This document shows positions 1 to 9,059 of a stretch of 64,000 nt of DNA, piece after piece. Both the position numbers and the translations under genes were made by a program. This stretch comes from Haliclona indistincta (lineage: Eukaryota; Porifera; Demospongiae; Haplosclerida; Chalinidae): NCBI GenBank assembly GCA_964017065.1, contig OZ024789.1:7940191-8004190 (forward strand), given 5' to 3'. Below the pieces are notes generated by a model that saw only the letters and a program-made list of their open reading frames with translations, was not told the DNA's origin and did not search any database. The stretch's first letter is position 1. Every line of letters begins with the position of its first letter.

Positions 1-37
1 ACTACTTTTACTAGTCAGCGACTCGATCACAATCAAA

Positions 38-1486
38 ATGCCTGGTGGCGGCGGTGGTGGAGGCGGTGGTGGAGGAGGAGGTGGCGGCGGCGGAGGCGGT
101 GGAGGAGGAGGTGGCGGCGGAGGAGGAGGAGGTGGCGGCGGAGGCGGTGGAGGAGGCGGTGGTCACGGTCTTAGCGGTGGCGGATTTGGCAGATCATCTC
201 CACTGCAGAGAAAAGCAGCCATGTTAATTGTTTCTGTTGTCGCCGTCATTGCACTTTTTGGCCTTGTCCTTGGTATTTTGACAGGCGTTTTAAATGGTAA
301 TGCTAGCATCAGCATTAGCACCAGCAGTAGCCGCAATAATGCTGCAACCGATGTTCCAGTCTTTTTCTCTCCTGGAGACACACGTATAGTGTCATTTGGC
401 TCTTTCTTTTGCGAGGAAATCACACTCATGAACAACTCGTCTACTGAAGCAACACTCTACCTCATAACTGACACTCCTCCACTCACTGACCGGAACAACT
501 TCACCTTCAACTCCTCCCTCACATTGCCAGACAACATGTACTACTACTGGAACTACTATCTCTACCCTGGCTCCAATTTCTCAACTACCATTCGCACACG
601 CCTAGATTCAGAGAGTGGAACGTTTTACTTATTCAAAGGAAGAAGTAACTTTCAACAATGGATCGCAAATCAATTTAGAAACCGAGCAGTTACTACAATC
701 TCAATACCATGTTCTTCACAGCAGCCTTTTGATCGCAAGTTTTCTTTTTCAGTACAAGAAGAGGACGAGTATTACTTTGTTTATTTCAACAATCGTGGTC
801 AGCAGTGTCCGCAAACTAGCTCTCAGCTTCTATTGGATGTAACCATATCTATTGGTCGATTCCAGTACTCTACTTCATCTCTCACAACAGCTACAAGCTG
901 CACTGCTATTGATGAAGACAGCTGTTCACTGGATGTTCCGGCTGACCCAAATTATCGTGCACTGATTGTCACTAATATACCCGATGACCCTGATTGGGAG
1001 GAGAATGTTGATATTGACTTGCGCTGCACATCTAACAGAGATTGGGCTTATGCCTTGGTGTTAGTACCCATCAGTATTGTTGGTCTCTGCATTGTTGCAG
1101 CTATAGTGGGCTGTTGTTGTTGTAATTCATATAAAAGTCGTCATCTGTCCCGGAGATCTCAGCTAGCTATGCTATCAAGAATGGAAATGGAGCACGGTTC
1201 ACGGTCAGCAACACATATGTACACTGTTCCTACAACGGCCGCTACACAGATGTACACAGTCCCAACAACAGCAGCAAGACCATACCCGGTACAAAATCCA
1301 GTAGCCGCAAGACCATACCCGGTACAAACTCCAGTAGCCGCAAGACCATACCCGGTACAATATCCATCAGCAGCAATCCCTCCTCCAGTGTATGGAGCAT
1401 CATTTGCTTATCCTGAAAAGAACAATGTTGCTACCATGCAACAGATACCACCTCAAAATGCATACTACATGTACAAGCAACACTAA
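38..1486 (+). CDS. Poly-Gly two-pass membrane protein, APD-like ectodomain (copy G1)
   Basis: Single exon, 482 aa. Residues 3-41 are almost pure glycine (mixed GGA/GGT/GGC). A TM segment follows at about 60-85 (AAMLIVSVVAVIALFGLVLG), then an ectodomain of about 250 residues with N-glycosylation sites and paired Cys, a second TM at about 335-360 ending in CCCC, and a tail. The ectodomain order (FFSPGD, EATLYLITDTPPL, YWNYYLYPGSN, FYLFKGRSNFQQW, YYFVYFNNRG, DPDWEENV) resembles my recollection of the APD1-4 N-terminal and middle domains of plant RING E3 ligases, but no RING follows. The tail has an 11-residue repeat (AARPYPVQ core) three times and a PPxY motif (PPPVY). Function is unknown. The ATG at 38 aligns with those of the paralogues downstream. 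The open frame and divergence from the other copies suggest a working gene. Confidence 0.8.
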   Translation: MPGGGGGGGGGGGGGGGGGGGGGGGGGGGGGGGGGGGGGGGGHGLSGGGFGRSSPLQRKAAMLIVSVVAVIALFGLVLGILTGVLNGNASISISTSSSRNNAATDVPVFFSPGDTRIVSFGSFFCEEITLMNNSSTEATLYLITDTPPLTDRNNFTFNSSLTLPDNMYYYWNYYLYPGSNFSTTIRTRLDSESGTFYLFKGRSNFQQWIANQFRNRAVTTISIPCSSQQPFDRKFSFSVQEEDEYYFVYFNNRGQQCPQTSSQLLLDVTISIGRFQYSTSSLTTATSCTAIDEDSCSLDVPADPNYRALIVTNIPDDPDWEENVDIDLRCTSNRDWAYALVLVPISIVGLCIVAAIVGCCCCNSYKSRHLSRRSQLAMLSRMEMEHGSRSATHMYTVPTTAATQMYTVPTTAARPYPVQNPVAARPYPVQTPVAARPYPVQYPSAAIPPPVYGASFAYPEKNNVATMQQIPPQNAYYMYKQH

Positions 1487-1952
1487 AAATCTCTACAGTG
1501 CACTAATTCAGTCACCGTCACAATTATGCATGCATTATTATATAATTATTCGTAAAAATTGCTGTTTTATTAATCTTTATTAAAATTCATAACTGTAATA
1601 CTTACTGTACTTGGGAAATTCCCAGGAAATGACTCGAGTCCAATAAACTTAACATACAAATGAGATTTACAAGTATGTACTGTAATATTGAAGAAACGTA
1701 CCTCTATTTGGATTTGCTCTGGGAAGCAATGATAACCTTCTAATTGCATACAATTTCTAGTTGTCGTAAAATTTACGAGGATATAAATAATTTTGAACAA
1801 AATAACACACTATAGTGTGCGTAATTACAGTACATGCAGATTGGTATAGTGCATGCATGTAGTATGCATTGTGAGGTGGACATACATGCAAGTCATTTTA
1901 GTCATTCACAACAGATCTATAGTTCATTACCTAAGAGTACCTCGGTGGTGTG

Positions 1953-3079
1953 TTATAATACCTTTTTGCATTTGCACACTAGAAGCTGCTGTCTCAGAGC
2001 TCTGTGACGACATGATCTCTTGCAGACACATCCCAGTATTACAGCAGTAATGCTGACACCAACTATTACCAGAAGAGGTATTAGCACTACCACAGCATAA
2101 GCCCACTCTCTGTTTGATGAACAATGTAAAGTAACGTCTACATTCTCCTCCCAATCCGGGTCATCGGGTATATCGGTGACAATCAGAGCGCGATAATTTG
2201 AACATTCAGTGAACACTCTCCTTCGATAGCAGAGCAGTTTGTAGCTGTTGTAAGATCTTCTGTAGAGTACTGATATCGACTAACAGATATAGTGACATCC
2301 AATCGAAGAACTGCAAAGTTTGAGCACTGTTGACCACGTCTGTTATAGTAAACTAAGTAATACTCATCTTCATCTTGTACTGTATATGAGAAGTGGCGAT
2401 TAAATGAAGATGAGCACTGTATCGAGAAAGTTTCAATGGCTTGATTTTTACTAGGATTATCAATCCATTGCTGAAAGCTATTTCTTCCCTTGAACAGGTA
2501 GAAGGCTCCACTGTCAGAACTTGAGCGTGTACAAATAGTTGTTGTAATGTTAGAACCAGGGTAGAGATAGTAGTTCCAATAGTTGTAGATATTGCTTGTC
2601 AACGTGACATATGAGTGGATGTTGAAGCTGTTATGATCATTGAGTGGTGGAGTATCAGTTATTAGGTAGAGAGTAGCTTCAGAACTTGAGTTGTAGGTCG
2701 TGAGAGTGACTTTATTACAAAAGAAGGAACCAAAGGATACTATCCGTGAGTCGCCAGGAGAAAAAAAGACTGATACTTCGGCTGGAGCTACAGGAGCGGC
2801 ACCATTTGATTTACTGTTATTGAGACCAATGGGTATGATGGTGCCAATAGGGACACCAAATAACAAGAGTAATAAGGCTGTAGAAACAACTCCTACAATG
2901 ATATTTTGCTTGCATGTCAATGGAGATGCTCCTCCACAGGCACCACCAGGAGTATATCCACCGCCACCACCACCTCCTCCTCCTCCTCCTCCACCACCTC
3001 CTCCTCCACCTCCTCCTCCTCCACCTCCTCCTCCTCCTCCACAACCTCCTCCTCCTCCAGCACCACCACCAGCAGGCAT
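1953..3079 (-). pseudogene. Frameshifted poly-Gly/APD-like copy (G2)
   Basis: Minus-strand copy, convergent with G1. The N-terminal part reads 298 aa: about 40 Gly, TM1 and the ectodomain. After CSLNV the frame is lost near 2200 because 10 bases present in G3 (after GTTC, before AAATTATCGC) are missing. The continuation NYRALIVTDIPDDPDWEENV and TM2 lie in another frame down to 1953. A second 10-bp deletion near 2008 alters the tail. The opposite-strand poly-Pro ORF is only a shadow of the poly-Gly tract. I call it a pseudogene; a truncated single-pass product ending near 2183 is possible if transcribed. Confidence 0.8.
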
Positions 3080-3121
3080 TTTATGAACGGATATATTGAC
3101 TGAACTGCAAGTGATCCTCTG

Positions 3122-3226
3122 TTATTATAGTGGCAAGGAAGCATGTTTTGTTGTGTCTGTAGGTCCATTTGGAAGGAAATCATTTCCCTTGTTCTTGTGA
3201 AGGTAGCTAATCAACACACTTGTGCT
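3122..3226 (-). promoter_or_regulatory. Upstream region of G2: TATA-like box and CACAAGTGTG palindrome
   Basis: On the minus strand a TATAATAA-like box (3122-3129) lies about 45 bases before the ATG. About 90 bases further up is AGCACAAGTGTGTT, one mismatch from the perfect palindrome found before G4 and G5. The block between them is shared with the other copies. Confidence 0.45.
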
Positions 3227-3279
3227 ATACTAAGCTATTTCCTGTTGACTTAACCTCTATAAATACTTCTTAGGAAATT

Positions 3280-3889
3280 ACCCTGCTAGCCTTTGTACTT
3301 TGATGTAAGCAGTTTGCTCATATCATAAATTCCTCTATGCAATCATTATTAATTAGTTACATGTATACAATTCAGTCTTTGATCATACATGACCTCATTT
3401 CATAGTCTTCTCTTATTATACATTATTCATAGACACAGGATGAGATTTACAAGCATGAATGTATTTGACAACAAACTCCTTGAGTTGATGATAGTGACTG
3501 TACTTTCCCTGGATGGATGCATGTCAGTGGTTTAATGGTCTGGTGATGTTCTCTACTGTAATCAAACTGGTTGTCTTACATGATGTTCTTGAGGAGAATG
3601 GTGAATTACATTGTATAGCGCTAGGAAGACTATTAATGTTAGCCGTATTGTCAATGAATAATTCTGTACATGTGCACGTACCAGCTAGCTAGCTACACTG
3701 GTCCTCCGTATATTATTGTTTTAGCTCATTGACTAAGATAAGAATTTTGTTGTGAAAATAAGCACATTACTATAGCAAGCATGCCGCAAATATATTTGGA
3801 AGTTGGACACTAGCTAGCTTGTTCATTGTTTGCACACTATTACTCATTTTTGCTATCATATTTGCAAAACTCGGTGTATAAGGAAGTTT
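3280..3889. other. Intergenic, no gene seen
   Basis: AT-rich spacer between divergent family members. I see no coding frame, RNA gene or clear repeat beyond scattered GCTAGCTAGC-type short palindromes. Confidence 0.5.
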
Positions 3890-4115
3890 AAACCTGTCAG
3901 GAAATAGTTTATTATAACACAAGTGTGTTGATTAGCTAAGTTCACAAGCAAAAATTAGAAAATACCATCATTCCCAACAGAAGTACAGACCAACATGCTT
4001 ACATGGAAATACCAACATGCTTCCATGCATGATACTATAGGACCACTTATTAGTTTAGTCAAACACAATTTTGCAAAATGCCAGCTGGTGGTTGTGCAGG
4101 ACACTGCGTTGCTAA
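3890..4115 (+). pseudogene. Promoter plus start-codon relic of the poly-Gly family
   Basis: This block repeats the 5' flank of G4 and G5: the palindrome AACACAAGTGTGTT at 3916-3929, then TTCACAAG, the ATTCCCAACAG block, ACATGCTTCCATGC and TTTAGTC. It ends in TTTTGCAAAATGCCAGCTGG with the ATG at 4079. After about eight matching codons (MPAGGCAG) the similarity stops and no Gly tract or TM follows. It is a copy that kept its promoter and lost its body. Confidence 0.7.
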
Positions 4116-4440
4116 AGTTTGCAATATTCGATCCCTATCTATAGAGGGCAAGCAAACTGCATGCAACAGCTCTGTCTGCACGAAAACCCATGGCTAGAAA
4201 TATACAGATACTTGCAAAGTCTTGAATCTCATTAATTCTTTAACGCATTAGTGCTCCACATTTTACGGTCTATGGCATGCAAGAAGTAATAAAACCGCTG
4301 TACCCTTACAAGAAGTAATATAACTGCTGTAGCAGTGCAGAACTGCATCAGCAATGTTATCAGTCTAGCTGGCATAATTTACAGACTATGTGAATATTAA
4401 TTTGATATGAATACAGTTAAGTTAAGTGATGTGAACTGTA
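4116..4440. other. Intergenic, no gene seen
   Basis: Unique AT-rich sequence between the relic and the G3 flank. It contains two near-identical AAGAAGTAATA segments around 4290-4320, also found near 30410. No gene is seen. Confidence 0.4.
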
Positions 4441-4570
4441 CATTCATGATTATAGAGGTTAATTAATTCCCAAAAGGTAATAGTTCTGATTAGCTAGGTT
4501 CACAAGTACAAGGGAAATGATGTCATTCCCAATGGAACTATAGACACAACAAAACATGCTTCCTTGCCAC

Positions 4571-4578
4571 TATAAATA
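4571..4578 (+). promoter_or_regulatory. TATA box of G3
   Basis: TATAAATA, 45-52 bases before the ATG at 4623, inside the family-conserved string CACTATAAATAACAGAGG. The same box precedes G4 and G5. Confidence 0.6.
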
Positions 4579-4622
4579 ACAGAGGATCACTTCACAGTTC
4601 AGTCAATATATCTGTTCATAAA

Positions 4623-5834
4623 ATGCCTGCTGGTGGCGGTGCTGGAGGAGGAGGAGGTTGTGGAGGAGGAGGAGGTGGAGGAGGAGGAGGTGGTGGAGGA
4701 GGAGGTGGAGGAGGAGGAGGTGGTGGTGGCGGTGGTGGCGGTGGCAGCGGATATACTCCTGGTGGTGCCTGTGGAGGAGCATCTCCATTGACATGCAAGC
4801 AAAATATCATTGTAGGAGTTGTTTCTACAGCCTTATTACTCTTGTTATTTGGTGTCCCTATTGGCATCATCATACCCATTGGTCTCAATAACAGTAAATC
4901 AAATGGTGCCTCTCCTGTAGCTCCAGCCGAAGTATCAGTCTTTTTTTCTCCTGGTGACTCACGGATAGTATCCTTTGGTTCCTTCTTTTGTAATAAAGTC
5001 ACTCTCACGACCTATAACTCAAGTTCTGAAGCTACTGTCTACCTAATAACTGATACTCCTCCACTCACTGACCAGAACAGCTTCACCATCTACTCCTCTC
5101 TCACTTTGTCAGACAACATCTACAACTATTGGAACTACTATCTTTACCCTGGTTCTAACGTTACAACAACTATTCGTACACGCTCAAGTTCTGACAGTGG
5201 AACCTTCTACCTGTTCAAGGGAAGAAATAGCTTTCAGCAATGGATTAATAATCCTAATAGAAATCAAGCCATTGAAACATTCTCGATACAGTGCTCATCT
5301 TCATTTAATCGCCAGTTCTCATATACAGTACAAGATGAAGATGAGTATTACTTAGTTTACTATAACAGACGTGGTCAACAGTGCTCAAACTCTGGATCGG
5401 CAGTTCTTCGATTAGATGTCACCATATCTGTTAGTCGATTTCAGTACTCTACAGAAGATCTTACAACAGCTGCAAGCTGCTCTGCTATCGAAGGAGAGTG
5501 TTCACTGAATGTTCCAGCTCATCCAAATTATCGCGCTCTGATTGTCACCGATATACCCGATGACCCAGATTGGGAGGAGAATGTAGACGTTAACTTACAT
5601 TGTTCATCGAACAGAGAGTGGGCTTATGCTGTGGTAGTGCTAATACCTCTTCTGGTAATAGTTAGTGTCAGCATTACTGCTATAATACTGGGATGTGTCT
5701 GCAAGAGATCATGTCATCGACAACCATCACAGAGCTCTGAGACAGCAGCTTCTAGAGTGCAATTGCAAAAAACTAGTGTGCAATTGCAAAAAACTAGTGT
5801 GCAATTGCAAAAAATAAGGTATTTAGATTGGTAG
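4623..5834 (+). CDS. Poly-Gly two-pass membrane protein, APD-like ectodomain (copy G3)
   Basis: Single exon, 403 aa, open. Gly tract at residues 4-41 (with Cys at 13), TM1 at about 60-82 (IIVGVVSTALLLLLFGVPIG), ectodomain with FFSPGD, YWNYYLYPGSN, FYLFKGRNSFQQW and DPDWEENV, TM2 at about 340-362, then a Cys/Arg-rich juxtamembrane stretch. The tail contains the heptad TSVQLQK about three times, encoded by a 21-bp direct repeat at about 5755-5813. Repeat number differs among copies: three here, two in G4, one in G2, none in G5. Unlike G1 it has no PPxY motif. Function unknown; it is the best reference for diagnosing the broken copies. Confidence 0.8.
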   Translation: MPAGGGAGGGGGCGGGGGGGGGGGGGGGGGGGGGGGGGGGGSGYTPGGACGGASPLTCKQNIIVGVVSTALLLLLFGVPIGIIIPIGLNNSKSNGASPVAPAEVSVFFSPGDSRIVSFGSFFCNKVTLTTYNSSSEATVYLITDTPPLTDQNSFTIYSSLTLSDNIYNYWNYYLYPGSNVTTTIRTRSSSDSGTFYLFKGRNSFQQWINNPNRNQAIETFSIQCSSSFNRQFSYTVQDEDEYYLVYYNRRGQQCSNSGSAVLRLDVTISVSRFQYSTEDLTTAASCSAIEGECSLNVPAHPNYRALIVTDIPDDPDWEENVDVNLHCSSNREWAYAVVVLIPLLVIVSVSITAIILGCVCKRSCHRQPSQSSETAASRVQLQKTSVQLQKTSVQLQKIRYLDW

Positions 5835-5869
5835 TACATGTAGTATGCATTGTGAGGTGGACGTACAAG

Positions 5870-6170
5870 TCATTTTAATCTTCACGACAGATCTAGCTAT
5901 GGTTTATTACCTAAGAGTACCTCATGTGTTATTAATGTTTGTTCATCGCTTACATAATTATTATGTAACTATTAATTTTTTTATGAGAAAAATTTTTACT
6001 ACAACTTGAAATTGTGTGCAATTAGAGGGTTACTATCGCTTCCTAGAGCAAATCCAAATAGAGAACCTACTCATTTGTTTGTTAAGTTGTTTGGAGTCAC
6101 TTCCTGGGAATTTCCAATGTACAGTACAGTTATGAATTTATTAAAGATTAAACCTTTTCGGGAAATAGTT
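5870..6170. other. Shared 3' flank of G3/G4, no gene
   Basis: This spacer is nearly identical to 7560-7850, showing that G3 and G4 or G4 and G5 arose as units of about 1.7 kb including flanks. The short open frame here is not supported. Confidence 0.55.
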
Positions 6171-6176
6171 TGTTAT

Positions 6177-6291
6177 AACACAAGTGTGTTGATTAACTAT
6201 GTTCACAAGTACAAATTAGGAATAACATCATTCCCAACAGAACTATAGACACAACAGGAAATACCAACATGCTTCCATGCTACTATAAATA
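6177..6291 (+). promoter_or_regulatory. G4 upstream block: palindrome and TATA box
   Basis: The 14-bp perfect palindrome AACACAAGTGTGTT (6177-6190) is followed by TTCACAAGTAC, ATTCCCAACAG and TATAAATA at 6284-6291, 63 bases before the ATG. The same order recurs before G5. Confidence 0.5.
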
Positions 6292-6353
6292 ACTGAGGAT
6301 CACTTCTTAGTTTAGTCTTAGCTGTATAGAACTACTGAACATAATTTTGCAAA

Positions 6354-7528
6354 ATGCCAGCTGGTGGTGGTGCAGGAGGAGGCGGAGGAGGTTGTGGAGG
6401 AGGAGGAGGAGGAGGTGGTGGAGGAGGAGGAGGTGGTGGAGGAGGAGGAGGTGGTGGAGGAGGAGGAGAAGGAGGTGGTGGAGGAGGAGGTGGCGGTGGA
6501 TACTACAACAGCTATCATAATTCTGGTGAAAAAGAATCTTCTCCTGCAGTCATAATCGGCATAGTTGTTGGTTGTGTCGTGGTAAGCTTCCTCATAATTG
6601 GTCTCTTGGTGGGCATTCCTCTCAGCACATCATCAGGACATCAAACCAACGGCCCAGTCGAGGTACCAGTCTTTTTCTCTCCCGGCGACTCACGGGTAGT
6701 ATCATTTGGATCTTTCTTTTGTGATAAAGTCACTCTCGTGGACAAATCAAGAAGTACTGAAGCCACTCTCTACCTCATAACTGACACTCCTCCACTCACT
6801 GACCGGAACAACTTCACCATCAACTCCTCTCTCACTTTGTCAGACAACATCTACAACTATTGGAACTACTATCTTTACCCTGGTTCTAACGTTACAACAA
6901 CTATTCGTACACGCTCAAGTTCTGACAGTGGAACCTTCTACCTGTTCAAGGGAAGAAATAGCTTTCAGCAATGGATTGATAAAATCAAGCCATTGAAACA
7001 TTCTCGATACAGTGCTCATCTTCATTTAATTGCCACTTCTCATATACAGTACAAGATGAAGATGAGTATTACTTAGTTTACTATAACAGACGTGGTCAAC
7101 AGTGCACGAACTTTGCAGTTCTTCGATTGGATGTCACCATATCTGTTAGTCGATTTCAGTACTCTACAGAAGATCTTACAACAGCTGCAAGCTGCTCTGC
7201 TATCAAAGGAGAGTGTTCACTGAATGTTCCAGCTCATCCAAATTATCGCGCTCTGATTGTCACCGATATACCCGATGACCCAGATTGGGAGGAGAATGTA
7301 GACGTTACCTTACATTGCTCATCGAACAGAGAGTGGGCTTATGCTGTGGTAGTGCTAATACCCATTCTGGTAATAGTTGGTGTCAGCATTGCTGCTGTAA
7401 TACTGGGATGTGTCTGCAAGAAATCATGTCATCGACAACCATCAAAGAGCTCTGAGACAGCAGCTTCTAGTGTGCAATTGCAAAAAACTAGTGTGCAATT
7501 GCAAAAAATAAGGTATTTAGATTGGTAG
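6354..7528 (+). pseudogene. Frameshifted poly-Gly/APD-like copy (G4)
   Basis: The first part (240 aa, 6354-7076) has the Gly tract, TM1 and ectodomain to FQQWID, then runs out of frame to a stop at 7076. Against G3, ten bases (TCCTAATAGA) are missing near 6980. The correct frame resumes and runs to 7528, giving RFQYSTEDL, DPDWEENV, TM2 and a tail with two TSVQLQK-type repeats. Otherwise it is very close to G5 and G3, so the break is recent. Confidence 0.85.
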
Positions 7529-7865
7529 TACATGTAGTATGCATTGTGAGGTGGACGTACAAGTCATTTTAATCATCACAACAGATCTAGCTATGGTTTA
7601 TTACCTAAGAGTACCTCATGTGTTATTAATCTTTGTCCATCGCTTACATAATTATTATGTAACTACTAATTTTTTATGAGAAAAAATTTTACTACAACTT
7701 ATTGTATGCAATTAGAGGGTTACTATCGCTTCCCAGAGCAAATCCAAATAGAGAACCTACTCATTTGTTTGTTAAGTGGTTTGGAGTCACTTCCTGGGAA
7801 TTTCCAATGTACTGTACAGTTATCAATAATTAAAGATTAAACCTTTTCAGGAAATAATTTGTTAT

Positions 7866-7980
7866 AACACAAGTGTGTTGATTAACTATGTTCACAAGTA
7901 CAGATTAGGAATAATATCATTCCCAACAGAACTGTAGACACAACAGGAAATACCAACATGCTTCCATGCTACTATAAATA
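7866..7980 (+). promoter_or_regulatory. G5 upstream block: palindrome and TATA box
   Basis: AACACAAGTGTGTT at 7866-7879 and TATAAATA at 7973-7980, 63 bases before the ATG at 8043. Near-identical to the G4 block. Confidence 0.5.
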
Positions 7981-8042
7981 ACTGAGGATCACTTCTTAGT
8001 TTAGTCTTAGCTGTATAGAACTACTGAACATAATTTTGCAAA

Positions 8043-9059
8043 ATGCCAGCTGGTGGTGGTGCAGGAGGAGGTTGTGGTGGTGGAGGAGGAGGTGGCGGTG
8101 GATACTACAACAACTATCATAATTCTGGTGAAAAAGAATCTTCTCCTGCAGTCATAATCGGCATAGTTGTTGGTTGTGTCGTGGTAAGCTTCCTCATAAT
8201 TTGTCTCTTGGTGGGCATTCCTCTCAGCACATCATCAGGACATCAAACCAATGGCCCAGTCGAGGTACCAGTCTTTTTCTCTCCCGGCGACTCACGGGTA
8301 GTATCATTTGGATCTTTCTTTTGCGATAAAGTCACACTCGTGGACAAATCAAGAAGTACTGAAGCCACTCTCTACCTCATAACTGACACTCCACCACTCA
8401 CTGACCAGAACAACTTCACCATCTACTCCTCTCTCGCTTTGTCAGACAACATCTACAACTATTGGAACTACTATCTTTACCCTGGTTCTAACGTTACAAC
8501 AACTATTCGTACACGCTCAAATTCTGACAGTGGAACCTTCTACCTGTTCAAGGGAAGAAATAGCTTTCAGCAATGGATTAATAATCCTAATAAAAACCAA
8601 GCCATTGAAACATTCTCGATACAGTGCTCGTCTTCATTTAATCGCCACTTCTCATATACAGTACAAGATGAAGATGAGTATTACTTAGTTTACTATAACA
8701 GACGTGGTCAACAGTGCACAAACTTTGCAGTTCTTCGATTGGATGTCACCATATCTGTTAGTCGATTTCAGTACTCTACAGAAGATCTTACAACAGCTGC
8801 AAGCTGCTCTGCTATCAAAGGAGAGTGTTCACTGAATGTTCCAGCTCATCCAAATTATAACGCTCTGATTGTCACCGATATACCCAATGACCCAGATTGG
8901 GAGGAGAATGTAGACGTTACCTTACATTGTTCATCGAACAGAGAGTGGGCTTATGCTGTGGTAGTGCTAATACCTCTTCTGGTAATAGTTGGTGTCAGCA
9001 TTACTGCTGTAATAATACTGGCGTGTGTCTGTAAAAGATCGTGCCATCGACAGAGATGA
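8043..9059 (+). CDS. Poly-Gly two-pass membrane protein, APD-like ectodomain (copy G5)
   Basis: Single exon, 338 aa, open. The Gly tract is short (about 17 Gly), so tract length varies more than twofold between neighbours. TM1 at about 36-60 (VIIGIVVGCVVVSFLIICLL); the ectodomain matches G3 and G4 (FFSPGD, YWNYYLYPGSN, YYLVYYNRRGQQC); TM2 at about 303-325. The protein stops just after the CKRSCHRQR stretch, lacking the TSVQLQK tail. Probably functional; role unknown. Confidence 0.8.
   Translation: MPAGGGAGGGCGGGGGGGGGYYNNYHNSGEKESSPAVIIGIVVGCVVVSFLIICLLVGIPLSTSSGHQTNGPVEVPVFFSPGDSRVVSFGSFFCDKVTLVDKSRSTEATLYLITDTPPLTDQNNFTIYSSLALSDNIYNYWNYYLYPGSNVTTTIRTRSNSDSGTFYLFKGRNSFQQWINNPNKNQAIETFSIQCSSSFNRHFSYTVQDEDEYYLVYYNRRGQQCTNFAVLRLDVTISVSRFQYSTEDLTTAASCSAIKGECSLNVPAHPNYNALIVTDIPNDPDWEENVDVTLHCSSNREWAYAVVVLIPLLVIVGVSITAVIILACVCKRSCHRQR

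Noticed and set aside
2700..3086. Poly-Pro, poly-Ser, poly-Leu and poly-Arg ORFs opposite and beside the Gly tracts
   Set aside because: They are other-frame readings of the GGN repeat arrays; their ends follow the tract, and no domain continues beyond it.
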